Shown one piece after another: positions 34,151-46,407 of a stretch of DNA of 64,000 nucleotides; position 1 is the first letter of the stretch, and each line of letters starts with the position of its first letter. The translations under genes were made by a program, and so were the position numbers. The stretch spans positions 101,308,991 through 101,372,990 of the forward strand of contig NC_080423.1 in assembly GCF_029873635.1 (NCBI RefSeq), read 5' to 3'. The notes beneath the pieces were generated by a model. The model saw only the letters and a program-made list of their open reading frames with translations. It was not told the origin of the DNA and searched no databases. The stretch is from Malania oleifera (taxonomy: Eukaryota; Streptophyta; Magnoliopsida; Santalales; Ximeniaceae).

Positions 34151-34205
34151 AAACTCGACAAGGGAATGAAGTTATATCCTCCCAAACTTTAAGCGTGTCC
34201 TATTT

Positions 34206-34505
34206 TGACGAGCAACTTCATTCTAAACTTGCAGTCTTATCAAGTTCATTTGCATGTACCATGCCTTTGTTATATGAAAATTCATAATGTTTGCAGCGTT
34301 GAAGAACTGTGTATCTCATACTTGTGTTTTAAAAACAATGGCAGGAGCCACTTCATTCCGAATTTGCAGACTTACTAAGTTCATATGCATGTACTATACC
34401 AACCATTTGCTTTATGAAGACCACAAACAGGAAGGCCATAATGTTTGCGGTGCCAAAGAACAACCCTTTTCATGTTTGTATTCATAAATAATGGCAGGGG
34501 CAATG
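34206..34505. repeat. Two-copy direct repeat, about 142 bp
   Basis: ACTTCATTCTAAACTTGCAG with following ATGCATGTACCATGCC (from about 34206) recurs with substitutions from about 34349. No coding potential is evident; the ORF across it is short and has no recognisable domain. Confidence 0.6.
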
Positions 34506-34599
34506 GATTTGAGTTTCATAGACCATCATCTTAAGAGCAAAATATGGCGACTTAACTCGAGAAGATATTGTGCGTCTTTTGCAAGGCAAGTGTCAAGCC

Positions 34600-35056
34600 A
34601 CCTACCTTGAAGCGTATTCGAGTCGAGTCGAGTCGACATAGTAAAATACTCAAACTCAACTTGAAAATGCTAAGTTTGAAATTCGACTCGTACTCAATTG
34701 ATTTCATAATTATTAAATTCAAACTCAACTCGGCTACAAGTTCATAAAACTCGAGCTCAACTCGATTAAGTTGAACTTGATTATAAATTTATATTAAAAA
34801 CATATATAGATATATATTGTAAATAAAGCATTAAATATATTTATAAAATATATATGATATAAATATAAAAATTATAAAATTATAAACTCAATTAGGCTGA
34901 AAACTCGACTTGAATACTATTAGTAAGCTCGAATTCAACTTATTAAAATTCTCAAGTAAATCGAAATCAACTCAACTCAAGTAGAATCAAATCGAGTCAA
35001 GGGGCGAGTCAAGTTTGACTAACTCGCAAGTAAGCTTAACTCACTTACACTCCTTG
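34600..35056. repeat. Probable small non-autonomous DNA transposon (CTCGAG-rich MITE)
   Basis: Rich in CTCGA/TCGAG words at both ends (GAGTCGAGTCGAGTCGAC at about 34622; CGAGTCAAGGGGCGAGTC at about 34994) around an AT-rich centre. It resembles a class of plant MITEs with ACTCGAGCTCAAC-type ends. Exact ends and target duplication were not resolved. Confidence 0.4.
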
Positions 35057-36229
35057 CATCTACCTCGACCAAGTTAGATAGGATCCTAGTCCCTAACAAG
35101 CCTTTACAGTTCAGCATAGAGAATGCAGTCAACAACATAGTAATTGCATCTAAAAAAATCGCCTGATGAGAGATGGTCATAGCATTGGTGCAAAAATAAG
35201 TGATAAATATACCAACTAGTCCTCGGTTTCCATTGGTTGCTATCGCTATGGGAAGGGCGGCTACTCAAACTTGGCATATGTGTTTATTTATAGGTCTCAA
35301 ATAGTAATGAAGAAATGAGTAATGCTTAATGCCAAGACCCCGTGATTAGCACAGACCCATGTGGCAAGATAAGGTTGGATCAAGTAGGTGGAATCCATTC
35401 TATTTCACCCATCTTGATATTGTCATAGAAGTCCATAATGTCAACACCCAGCCTTTTTCTCGTAAAATTGATGAATTTTATATTAGCATTTATCGATAGA
35501 ACAACGATGCAAGGAGAAGCCACCAATCTCTCACCATGCTCACTCTTCTCACTCAAATCTCCCTAAGTGATCCCTGACCTTTACCAAACCAAGACCCATA
35601 GAACCATTGCCTTTGGGAAGAAGATGCATATATCCAATTTCCCAATTGCAGATAAAAACTTTTAGGAAAATTAGAATCGACTTTCGTTCTAATTTATAAA
35701 TTATAGTTTAATAAACTATACAATTAACTTTTATAGATAAATATGTTTATTATATGGTAATAATTATAAAATATATTATTAGTTTTAGTATTATTCCTAT
35801 ATTTTGTTATTTAGTTATTTTCAATCATATATTGTTAAAAAATTATAGATAAATATATAATTTTACATATTAATATTATTTCAACAGAAATACAAAATAT
35901 GCTATTAGTTTTAGTATTATTCCTATATTTTATAATTTAATTATTTTCATTCATATATTATTAAAAAAATATAAAAAATTAACTTAAATATATAATTTTA
36001 CATACTTTTAATTGAAAATTATTATTTTAACAACTATAAATATATTTTAATAATTTATATTACTAAATTTTATATAAAAATACATTTATTGAATTACAAG
36101 AATTATAATTGATATTTTAGTAATTTAGAATGTAACTTAGCCAAATCATTTATAAAATATTTAAGTAAATTTATATATATATATATATATATATTTAAAA
36201 TAATTGGGGATTCCAATCTCGTACAATAC
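35057..36229. other. AT-rich intergenic DNA
   Basis: No gene seen. Between about 35775 and 35965 a stretch containing TTAGTTTTAGTATTATTCCT occurs twice about 115 bp apart. An AT dinucleotide run lies at 36174-36194. Confidence 0.6.
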
Positions 36230-36590
36230 ACAGAAATGGAGAAATGAAGCATATGAATCTGTTGGGCTGCTCAGCTAAAATGGAAGTATTGATTCGTTTT
36301 CGGATTGATCTTGAGAAAGGAAGCACAAAACACATTCCTAATCGATGGCAATGAGACAAATCTGTTCCAAAGTTTTGTTTGAGATGTAACTCCCAGTCTT
36401 CGATTCCCTTTTTCCTTCTTCAACTCTTCAATTCTTCAATTGTGCTATTTTTACGCGCACTATTTTAAGACATAAATTACAAAATGCAGATTGAATCATT
36501 GAAATTAAATGCCTTTGCTGATGGCAATAGCAGGTTTGTGAAGTATCTGTATTTGCAAATATAATTTTCAAATTCTTTGTTAATCAGATC
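36230..36590 (+). repeat. Duplicated 5' flank of DUF247 gene 2 (left of copia insertion)
   Basis: Parallels about 31230-31590 (for example GACAAATCTG, TTCAATTCTTCAATTNTGCTATTT and the AGATATAAA/AAATGNAGA words). It is interrupted at 36590 and continues at 46408, where GGATCAATAGGTTACTTGCA corresponds to 31585-31610. The DUF247 genes are therefore part of a segmental duplication of roughly 2.8 kb. Confidence 0.8.
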
Positions 36591-37072
36591 TGTTGGGGGA
36601 TGGATCTATGAGTAACAATCGCACAAGAAAAATACACAACCACAATATAACACCAGATTTACGTGGTTCGGTCCACTATGATCTACATCCACGGGAGCAC
36701 ACACAATCTACTATAACCGGGAGAATTACAAGGAGGAGGAGGAGGCTACTGCCCTCAACTCCACTCTCTCTCTCTACAACACACACGCTGTCTCACACTA
36801 CTTTGCACACCACCACACCGAACTCTACAACTCCCTCTCTCTGCACACACCACAACACGCAACTCACAACCTTGCCACTATCAATTACACAAACATACAT
36901 CACATATATATATATATACACACACAAATGGGAGGGGGAAAGTCATAGAAGGTGGCCGCAATTTCAAAGATGGTAGGTAGAGTTTGGCGGAGGGCTGCTG
37001 GTCTTTTCAGCAAAATCAACATAAGCACCTGGGTGGTGCGGTTGCCTAACCAATATGAGCCACACCCTAACA
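36591..37072 (-). repeat. Copia-type LTR (3' LTR)
   Basis: 482 bp; on the minus strand it starts TGTTAGGGTGTGG and ends CATCCCCCAACA. It matches 45956-46407 with scattered substitutions and small indels, so it is older than the tandem gypsy block. It has a GAG/CT-rich centre and a TA run at 36905-36918. Confidence 0.88.
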
Positions 37073-37500
37073 ATCTTCACCTTGGCGAATATCAACTCCC
37101 AAGTCCACAACTCCACCTTGATACAAACTCGATCAAGGAAAATCGTCATAACTTGGTTCAAACGTCTAAACCATGCAAAGAGTACCGCCTTCTTCATCGG
37201 CAAACCAAACTCGTCTGTTCTTTTCTGATGGCGTGCAGCTATCATCATCTGAGGTGAAACCACCAACCATTGTGGTTCCCATCAACTGATACAACCCATG
37301 AGACTCTTTCCCAGTAAATATCATCAAATCACGTCGGGTCACCTCCATTGCTCCACTTGCGATAGAGATTTGACAACCCTTAGAATCCAACCGACTAAAG
37401 GAGATCAAATTTTTTCGCATCCTTGAAATGAAGTTTACGTCATCCAAAATACAAACTGCTCCAACAAGCGTCTTCAGCTTCATAGATCCAATCCTTCTGA
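37073..37500 (-). pseudogene. Copia pre-integrase fragment
   Basis: The minus frame (37166-37483) gives VNFISRMRKNLISFSRLDSK and KESHGLYQLMGTT, the GAG-pre-integrase region just before copia integrase. Integrase, RT and RNase H do not follow; the reading runs into TCGCCAAGGTGAAGAT and the LTR. At about 37500 it meets gypsy sequence. Confidence 0.75.
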
Positions 37501-37504
37501 TATT

Positions 37505-40500
37505 CTTCCACTCAAGAATGAAAAGTGGCTACAACTGACCAGCCGACCTCTGGTGCTTAGCCTTAACCTGCTGGCATGCCAAACACTGCTGCACAAACTC
37601 TGCTATCTCCCTCTTCATGCCACTCCACCAGAAAGAATCTCGCAAATCCCTATACATTTTCGTACTGCCAGGATGAACAGTGTATAGAGATCTATATGCC
37701 TCTTCTAGAATCGTCCTCCTAGTGCTATCATCTGTAGCACACACAATCTGGTGCGAAATCTTAGAACTCCATCATCAGAAATACTAAACTCTTCCCCCTG
37801 ACCATTTTGTACTCTAGCTATCACCTCCACTAACTCTGGATCATCTCTCTAAGTAGCTTTAATCTTTTCATATAACGTGGGTTGTATAACTAAATTGGCC
37901 ATAAGCGCCTGAGGATCATCCTCTACCAACTCCACACCAAGTCCTTCTAAGTCCATCTGAATTGGATGCTGAACTACCACTGCTAACTGTGCTGTGTCTC
38001 CTGATTTACGGCTCAATGCATCAGCTAACACATTTGTTTTACCTGGGTGGTAACTGATGGTGTTGTCGTAATCCTTAATGAGTTCCAACCACCTCTCTGC
38101 CGCATGTTCAGCTCTTTCTGTGTAAAGATATATTTTAGGCTCTTATGATTAGAAAATATCTCACACCTCTCACCATAAAGGTAATGCCTCCAGATTTTCA
38201 GTGCATGTACCACCGCAGCCAATTCTAGATCGTGAGTAGGGTAGTTCTTCTCATATTTTTTCAGCTGTCTGGACACATATGCCACCACCCTACCCTGCTG
38301 CATCAACACACAACCAAACCCTTTCAAGGATGCGTCACTGTAGATAACATAACCATCACCTCTCGATGGAATCGTCAGAACTGGTGCAGTGACGAGCTGC
38401 TGCTTGAATTCCTAGAAGCTCTGCACAAACTCTTCATCCCACACAAATCTGACCTTTTTCCTAGTCAACTGCGTGAGAGGACTTGACAAGGCTGAAAATC
38501 CCTCAACAAAACGACGGTAATAACCTGCTAGTCCTAAGAAGTTCCTGACTTCCTGCACATTTCTCGGCCTAGCCCAATTTACCACTGCGTCAATCTTGTT
38601 GGGATCCACTGCAATACCATCCCCTGAAATGATGTGGCCTAAAAATGCTACCTTCTCAAGCTAGAACCACACTTGCTAAACTTAGCATAAAGCTTTTCCT
38701 CCCTGAGAGTTTGCAGCACCTGCCTCAAATGCACCTTATGCTCCTCAAAACTCCTCGAGTACACCAGCCAAAAACTTGACTCGTTCTGAGTTGTGCTTCC
38801 AATTGCAGAAGTATCAAGTTGTATCAAGGATGAGTCCAGGATCGTATTCCATAGGGACCACTGAGTATCAAAGTATTTATGCAAGTTTAATGAAATCCTG
38901 TTGCTGAAAAATGGGGTTTGAAAATCTTTTTGATCTTTTACGATTTTGAAAACAGTAAACAAAGTGAGAGAAGCTTGAGTAAACTATCAAAATGAAACTG
39001 AAATTTTATCAATTTTCCAAAAATGTAATCTAATAACGTAACCAAAACTAAACAGATTAACTGAAACAATTTTACGAAACACTCGGGTTATGGGTTCAAC
39101 GTCTATTTGCTTCCACCGTTTACTAATTTCTTAGGTCTTACTCCTCTTCTTGTTAATCCAATCAAGGCATTAATAAGATGAAATTTTATTACTAAAGATC
39201 GAGTAAATTGGTCACATCCAAATGGAAGAAAATAAAAACTCTCATTAAGCATCAACCGAATTTTATGTAAAAATTAGTTGATTAAAATCCTAGATTAAAT
39301 CAAGGTTTTGATGTGCCTATCGTCAACAACAAAACAAGAAATAAGAGCCAGTGATTAATCAACGATGCCATCAATTTTCGGTTCTAACCAAATAAAAATT
39401 TAGCAATAATATTTTAGGGAAACTAACAAACCATAGAAAGCAAACGACTTTGACCCACAACCTGAGTTACCGAACTCAGCCACTCATGCTCACAATACAC
39501 AATTTTGGGGTCAAATTAATTCCACGGTGGCTCACTGCAACAATAAAACGAAAAACCATAAGAAAAATACAAACTTTGATAAAACCGAACCTAATCTAAA
39601 TTGAGTTTCTACAAAAAAATAAAAATAAATCTTGAACAAAAAAACACAACTAATTTAATTTTCCAAAGGCAAAAACAACTTAACAATTATTTAAAATCTA
39701 AAATAAACCTTAATACTAATTTAACCATGTCCAACTTTCAATACAAAAAAGTAAATAAATAAATAAATAAAAGAAAGAGACAGAAAAAGAGAGAGAGATA
39801 GAGAGAGCCATGGGAGTTGCAGTTGGAGTGGTGCTCGGCTAGCCTGGCTGTGCTATGGAGGAGCTTCTGGGGTCTTCAAAGCTCTGCTGCTGTTGCTGGT
39901 ATTGCTGCTGCTGGTGTGGGCTTCGGCTGGTACTATGGAGGGGCTGGAGATGGAGCTTTGGTTGCTGCAGAGGGAAGCCTTGAGCTTTGCCTGCCAGTAA
40001 GTTGTTGGAGAAGAGCCGCTGCTGTGGTGGTCGAGAAGTTGGTGTCGTGTTGTGGCCGCAAGGGGTCTGCTGGTGGCTGGTGCTCGGGATGCTGAGGGAG
40101 TTGGAGCTGCTGGTGTTTTGTAGAGGATGAGGCAGTGTTGTGGTTGGAGCAGAGAATAGAGAAAAGAGAAAAAGAGAGCGAGAACAGAAGGACAGGAAGA
40201 AAACCAAGAAGGAAAAGATAAAGAGAAAGGGAATTGGAAGAAGGGAGAAGAGGAGGAAAGCCCTCGGGCTGCCTAGGAAAGCTGGGGGAGAAGAAGAAGA
40301 ATTTAAAAGAGATTGGGGGAAGCCCTAGACCCGGTTTAGCCAAGCCGACCCGACAACTTGACCCGACCCGGCCTGCATGGCCAAGTCACATTTTTGCTCT
40401 TTGTTCACCGCAATATTTGACCCTTTTGAATATAGTTTCTCACAAAACTCAAAACACAAAAGTTGTATATAATCTTTTCCTCTTTCTCTATAAATTTGAA

Positions 40501-42885
40501 TCGCCTCAATCGGAGTTTGGACGAAAAAGTTATGCATGAAATACGAACAGGTGTCAGTTTTAGTTCCCGGGACTGCGATAAAAAATTATCAAAAACTCGT
40601 GAATTACACAATAAAACTCAAGAATGATAATTTCGGCACTTTATTAAAATATTGGACAAATTTGGATATTTAATTAAAAATATAAGCTGTAAAGACCGGG
40701 TTAAAGTGCCCAATTACGTAGTTTGCACGCGTAATCATATATCATCGATGAAAACTATTACAAACTGATCTAGATACTGGTGAAAAACTCTATTCATCAA
40801 GTCCATGAACACAGCCGGGGCATTCATCAAACCAAAAGGCATAACGAGAAAATCATAGTGCCCGTACCGGGTCCTAAAGGCTGTCTTCGCAACGTCCTCC
40901 GCTTTTACTCTCACTTGATGATACCCAGATCTGAGGTCAATCTTGGAATATACTCGCGTACCCTGGAGCTGATCAAACAAATCGTTTATATGGGGTAGAG
41001 GATATTTATTCTTAATAGTAGCCTTGTTTATCTCCCTGTAGTCAATACACATCCTCATGGACCCATCTTTCTTCTTTACAAACAACATTAGAGCTCCCCA
41101 TGGCAATACACTGGGTCGTATAAACTCCTTGTTCAACAAATCCTGCAACTGCTCCTTCAATTCTCTCAGTTCTGTTGGAGCCATACGGTAGGGAACTTTA
41201 GAGATCGGCGTAGTCCCTGGAGGTAAATTTATAGGAAAATCTACCTCGCGCACAGGAGGCAACCCTGGTAGCTCATTTAGAAAAATATCTAGAAATTCTT
41301 GTACCACTGGAGTGCTATCAATCTTCAATTCATTTTCAGATGCTTCTTTCACAAAAGCTATAAACCCCTGACCTCCATCCAAGAGTAATCTGCCTGCCTG
41401 CACGGTGAACACCAGTTGTGTTGGAGCACGTACCCGTGAACCAATGAATCTAAATTCCTACTCTCCAGGAGGTTTGAAAATTATTTCTTTCTAGAAACAA
41501 TCAATGCTAGTGTGATTGGCAGCCAACCAGTCCATGCCCAATATTATATCGAACCCACACATATCAAACACAATAAAATCTGCCGGTAGTACTTTCCCCT
41601 GAATTTCTATCGGATAGCCTTTAAGTACCCTCTGACATCTGATCACTGATTCCGATGGCGTAGCTACCGACAATGCTATATCTAATGACTGGGTCTCACT
41701 CTCACATAATTTAACATAAGATGCAGAAATAAAAGAATGAGTAGCACCCGAGTCAAAGAGAATAATAACCGGATATGATGAAACAGTAAATGTACCTGTC
41801 ACCACATCCGTAGCAGCCTCTGCATCTCCTGGCGTCAGAGCGTATACTCGTTCTGGGGCCACATTCCTCTACTGGCCACCACGAGGTGTCTGGTATCCTC
41901 CCCGTGCTGCCTGATGTCTTCCCTGATAGGGTCTGGGAGCTGGGACCTGTTCCTGCTAACCTGGGCACTCACGCATCACGTGACTGGGTCTCCCACAATG
42001 ATAACATACACCCTTGCGTACCCGGCACTCTCCCAAATGATGTCTCCCACATATCTGACAAACCGGGTATGTCTGCGCACCCTGGTTCCCACGAGGTCCT
42101 GCCATCTGCCTCTGGTCACCCCTATCACGGCCTCCTCTCCATGGACCCCTACTGGAGCCAGCCTGAAAACCCTAAGGCGCAGGCCTCTTCCTTTGACTCT
42201 AAGCTGCCACACCCCTCTGAATACCACTCTCAATGATCGCAGCTTTATCTACAACCTCAGTGAATGTTTGAGCCTTGAAACCAATCACCTGCTCAAACAA
42301 ATTCTGTCTTAGTCCCTCTTCAAACTTTCTCTTCTTTTTCTTTTCATCAGGTGCTAGATGTGGAGCAAAATGCGACAGCTCAACAAACCAAGCCACGTAC
42401 TGGGATACCGACATCTGCCCCTATACCAAATGTAAGAACTCTGCTGCTTTCGCACTCTGAACGATAGCAGTGAAATACTACTAGAAGAACATATCCTTGA
42501 ATCGGTCCCACGTCACTGGAATTGGAACCAGCCTCTGCTCCTTTATCAGACGCGCTGCTCTCCACCAGCGCTTCGCTTCCCCTGTCAACTTAAATGTGGC
42601 AAATGCTATCTTCTGCTCGTTCGTACATGGAAGCACTGCCAACGTCTCCTTGATATTCTAGACCCAATTCTCAGCTACATTCGGGTCATCTCCTCTAGCG
42701 AAGGATGGGGGCTTCATACGCGTAAACTGCTCAATCGAATAGCCACGCTCCCCAGAGCTCCTAGCCATCTCAGCCATCACCTGTTGAGTGACACTACGCA
42801 GTACAACATCTGTATCTCCTCCACCTACGCTGGAAGGTCTTGGCATGTCCTCCCCAGCATTCGTGCCACTATTTCCTGGGTCCAT
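37505..42885 (-). pseudogene. Decayed Ty3/gypsy gag-pol, truncated in integrase
   Basis: Collinear with the intact polyprotein from gag (ATG at 42885 after a TTTTCAGG acceptor-like end) through the zinc knuckle region (about 42000), protease DSGATHSF (about 41740), reverse transcriptase with FVIVFIDDI up to 40738, then, after a 1970 bp insertion, VYSRSFEEH (38767 downward), RNase H (38330-38030) and the integrase HHCC segment with [12 protein letters not shown] (37720-37530). It ends there; the integrase core and chromodomain are gone. Several stops, many TAG for CAG. Its 5' LTR is 43190-45046. The insertion sits in the catalytic motif of reverse transcriptase, between FIDDI and VYS. Confidence 0.9.
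38768..40737. repeat. 1970 bp insertion in the reverse transcriptase of the gypsy relic
   Basis: On the plus strand the host reads GTACACCAG before and TATATCATCGATG after; these join exactly to the expected coding sequence, so the boundaries are precise. One end reads CGCGTAATCA (minus-strand start TGATTACGCG, LTR-like), the other CCAAAAACTTGAC. The inside is AT-rich at 39000-39780, with (AAAT)n and (GA)n near 39755-39810, then a GC- and G-rich stretch with low-complexity ORFs at 39817-40330. It resembles an LTR or solo LTR of an unidentified element, but no TSD or family was established. Confidence 0.55.
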
Positions 42886-43189
42886 CCTGAAAACAAGAAA
42901 CACACTTAAGTACTTTATTTCCTATACAGACCTATCCTGTACCAACTCACAATTAACTTCCTTCCCTGACTTTAATTCAATATCCAGTTCTGTCACCTAG
43001 ACACATGACCCGACAATAGTTTACTATGGTTTTCCTGAAATCGTCACCACAGGAAAAACACAGAAACCACCACGGTAATCCTGTACCCAGACACAGAACA
43101 AACTCAAATTCTTTTCCTATACTTTAGTATTGCTTCTGCTGCACTCTAAAGTCTACAGAACCTAGCAAACCTAGGCTCTGATACCAAAC
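42886..43189 (-). other. Gypsy 5' leader with primer-binding site
   Basis: Minus-strand TGGTATCAGAGC (plus 43175-43186, plus three spacer bases) adjoins the LTR end GGTTGTTACA. The leader ends in GTTTTCAGG at the gag ATG. Confidence 0.8.
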
Positions 43190-45046
43190 TGTAACAACCT
43201 GCTTAATAAACTGTTATTTATTTATTTATATACTATGATAATCTACATGCTCTGATATCCTTACTGAGATAAACTCATCTATAAACCTAAGCAGCGAGAA
43301 ACATAAATCGCATAGACATAATCATATGAAAATATGTACATGATACAAAAACCAATACCACTCAATACCAAAGTACTACCATGTTCCCCAAAATATACAC
43401 ATATCACTGAATCCCCAAATTACCCTTAACTAGCTAGGGTATACAAAAATCCTCCCAAAACATACTCACTTCGCTGATAGGGCATTACAGACGCTCCTAT
43501 ATCGGCGAGCCTGGTTTGCTCGCCTACCTGGATCACCTGAAAAATGTTTCAATACTGAGATGAGCCAATGCTCAGTAAGAAGAAATATGCTATTATTAGT
43601 GTGTGGCAAATGAGCTACTATATATATCATGAAATCTGTTTTCATATAAACATGAATATCTGAATACAAAAGTATAGTATAAATAATAAAATACACCACC
43701 CCTTCCCATGTTGCTTAACATAGCAGTATTTTAGGTTATAATTCAAAATACTTCTAGTGTACATAAGTAGGGTCCCTGTTTCTGTAAATTAGTACGTATT
43801 TAATAGTAATTGAAACTGTTCCCTATGGCTATTTGTGTCATGACATGCCCCCTCATGACAAGGTTATGCGGCTCGTAGGCTGGATTTACCCTGGTTGGCC
43901 AACCAGGAATAAATCACTGTACTTCGTCAGTCGACCTGCCCACCTCAACCTATATCTGGATGGGGAGCCTAACCTCTTCAAGGGCCTAGGTGGTCGACCT
44001 TACCACATATTATCTGAATAGGTGGTTACACTCATAAAGTAACATAATGTCTGTAGCAACGGTACCGTGCTCTGTAACTGCAAGTCCAATAGGGTCTGAT
44101 ATCATATAATATATTTCTATATATATCTATCTGATTTACCATGATTCTGAAGTATTCATAATAACCATGCTGCATAACTGTACTGTAATTCATATGTCGT
44201 AATACTGAAAATTGAATAATCATAATACTAAAACTGCATAATCATAATACTGATATTCGTGTAATCATGGTACTGAGATCCGTATAATCATGGTACTAAA
44301 AATCCATAAAATTATAGTACTGAAATTCACATAATCATGGTACTGAAATCCATAAAATCATGAAACTAGCATTCGTAAAACATATACTCGTACCATATTT
44401 ATATTCACAAGCCACACCATACATAAATACATAATTTTCATAATTAAATAAGCTGTATAGTATTTTAAGAAATACCTAATATAGCATATTTCCCTTACCT
44501 TAACTTTGAAAAACCCCTATGATAAATTGGCCTAACACACGTAGGGCCTCCTACACAACATCCTAAAACCAACATATGCCAGAACATAATATCAATATTT
44601 TCCTGCCTACATTATTTCTTATAACTACCATAAGGCCAAAAAGGGATTAAAATGCTTTACCCTGAATTTGGGATGAAATCCAACTTTATTTTCCCGACGA
44701 TTTGCTCTATAAATTTGCAGAGAACTCCGTCAGAAGTGTCGTGGTGGCTTCAGATCGTCAATTCGGCGACTGGTGGGGTCAGAATCAAAGAGAGAAGGGA
44801 GAGAGTGGCGTAGAGAGAGAGAGGAGAGAGAGAGCTCGGTGAAAAATGATAAAATATCTCGGTTTCCCTCCATTTATACTCCGAGATTCGTCAACGAGAC
44901 ATGTCACCTCGTCGACGAGTCTTTCAGTAAATTCGTCGACGAGTCCCTGTATTCGTCGACGAAGTCTACTACCTCCTTCTGTTTCTATATCTATTTTCTC
45001 TCCCTCTTATTATTATTAAAATGCTATTATTCTTCAGGTCACTACA
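43190..45046 (-). repeat. LTR, family A-like, minus strand (5' LTR of gypsy relic)
   Basis: 1857 bp; on the minus strand it starts TGTAGTGACCTG and ends GCAGGTTGTTACA. It has the GTCGAC cluster and TATA box (44870-44965), predicted leader exon 2 (TTTTAG|GATG to TTAAG|GTAAGGG, about 44501-44567), the 150 bp module with perfect hairpin GTCATGA/TCATGAC (43837-43859), and predicted exon 3 (TTTTCAG|GTGATCC at about 43539, with the stem GGCGAGC/GCTCGCC). It is closest to the solo LTR at 53224-60800. It adjoins copia gag sequence at 45047. Confidence 0.88.
44870..44965 (-). promoter_or_regulatory. LTR promoter: four palindromes and TATA box
   Basis: ATTCGTCAACGAG, CCTCGTCGACGAGT, ATTCGTCGACGAGT and ATTCGTCGACGAAG are spaced about 20-25 bp between 44885 and 44965; on the coding (minus) strand they lie directly upstream of TATAAATGG (plus 44870-44878). 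Confidence 0.65.
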
Positions 45047-45270
45047 GTACTGACCGTCTTCATCTCCAAATCGGTCCAAACATCATCTTTGATATCATCT
45101 GGCTTCTTCCCGATCAACGGCTTGATCAAGCCTTGTTGAACCAAAATATCCTTCACCGTGCTCTGCCACAAGCTGAAGTTGTTTCGCCAATCAAACTTCT
45201 CCACCTCAAATTATGAAGTGCCAACACTTGCCATTCTGCTTCAAATATCACAAACCAGACACCGCCAATG
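45047..45270 (-). pseudogene. Copia gag N-terminal fragment
   Basis: Minus-strand translation gives FDWRNNFSLWQSTVKDILVQ and GLIKPLIGKKPDDIKDDVW, the N-terminal UBN2-type gag of copia elements, with one stop shortly after the presumed start. At 45047 it is cut by the gypsy LTR. It pairs with 37073-37500 as the remains of one copia element. Confidence 0.78.
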
Positions 45271-45955
45271 GCTCTAGAACGGTTGAAAACCTTTGAAATG
45301 GTACAATTCGTTCGAAAAAAGAACCCGAAATGGCTACGAAAAGCTCGGTCATGGTCAATTTGGGTCAAACTTAACGGAATATTGCTTCGTGTAATGGAAT
45401 ATTCTTGACCTAGTTAATTATCACTGACGCCGTTACTTGACATTGTCTATTGACGTGACACTGTAAGGCCCACCTTCCTGTGGGGCCCATCTTCTAACGT
45501 GGCACCGGGGCCCACCTACTAATGTGGCACCAGCCCCCTATTGACGTGTCCTATGGGGCCCACCGTGGGTCCCAGTTGCTGATGTGTCACGAATCTCGGA
45601 TGGCGCCACACTGACGTCAGCGTCTTCAACCTTCAGACGCTCGCGGGCGCGTGGTAGCGCGTGACCCACCTTCCGATCACCTGCCGGTGCGTGAGGGCGC
45701 ATGAGCCCACTTGCCGATCACCTATCGGTGCGTGGGGGTGCGTGGTGGCATCCTTTGAACGTTGGTGGCGCGTGATGGCACGTGCGGCGTTGGCTGAGCT
45801 CCATTCGAGCTTCGGTTACCGCCGTTGGCTTTGTCTTAATGAGAGGAACGCGATGGTGGTCTCAAAACTGACTTTTGAGCTAGTGGGCAGAGGCTCCAAT
45901 CCGGCAATTTTTCTCCGATTTGGCGATTTTGCTCCAACCTCACTTTAATACCAAT
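45271..45955 (-). other. Copia 5' leader, GC-rich with short repeats
   Basis: Non-coding leader between the primer site and gag. Positions about 45440-45590 hold repeated GGGGCCCACC/ACGTGGCACC words, and about 45640-45760 hold three rounds of a CGATCACCTGCCGGTGCGTG type unit. No coding region is supported. Confidence 0.6.
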
Positions 45956-46407
45956 TGTTGAGGGGTGGATCTATGAGCAACAATCGCACAAGAAAAATAC
46001 ACAACCACAATACAACACCAGATTTACGTGGTTCGGTCCACTGTGACCTATGTCTACGGAAGCACACACAATCCACTATAACTAGGAGAATTACAAGGAG
46101 GAGGAGGAGGCTACTGCCCTCAACTCCACTCTCTCTCTCTCTACAACACACACTTTGCCTCACACTACTCAGCACACCACCACACCACACTCTGCAACTC
46201 CCTCTCTCTGCACACACCACAGCATGCAACTCACAACCTTGCCACTATCAATTACACACACATACATCACATATATATACACAAATGGGAGGGGGAAAGT
46301 CACAGAAGGAGGCAGAGTTTGGTGGAGGGCTGCTGGTCTTCTCAACAAAATCAACATAAGCTGCTGGGTGGTGTGGCTGCCTAACCAATACCAGTCACAC
46401 CCTAACA
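45956..46407 (-). repeat. Copia-type LTR (5' LTR)
   Basis: 452 bp partner of 36591-37072 with the same ends on the minus strand (TGTTAGGGTGTG and CCCCTCAACA), followed by the primer-binding site. Confidence 0.88.

Larger units (their letters stand above)
36591..46407 (-). mobile_element. Ty1/copia-type LTR element, minus strand, filled by a gypsy insertion
   Basis: LTRs at 36591-37072 and 45956-46407; flanks AGATC (36586-36590) and GGATC (46408-46412) give a 5 bp duplication with one change. The primer-binding site on the minus strand is TGGTATTAAAGTG (plus 45941-45953), close to the initiator methionine tRNA type. Only the gag start (45047-45270) and a pre-integrase segment (37073-37500) of its own coding part remain; the interior is a gypsy element. 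RT and RNase H are missing between the pre-integrase segment and the 3' LTR, so it is an internally deleted, non-autonomous relic. It split the 5' flank of DUF247 gene 2. Confidence 0.88.

Noticed and set aside
36593-36976. 127-codon ORF rich in Thr/Ser/His
   Set aside because: Lies in a copia LTR with CT/CA-rich simple sequence; the equivalent in the other LTR is a different reading frame length.
39817-40343. Low-complexity ORFs on both strands
   Set aside because: G-rich and GA-rich simple sequence inside an insertion; compositional ORFs only.
45661-45948. 95-codon ORF in GC-rich DNA
   Set aside because: Part of the antisense strand of the copia 5' leader with repeated CGGTGCGTG words; ends at the primer site; no domain.
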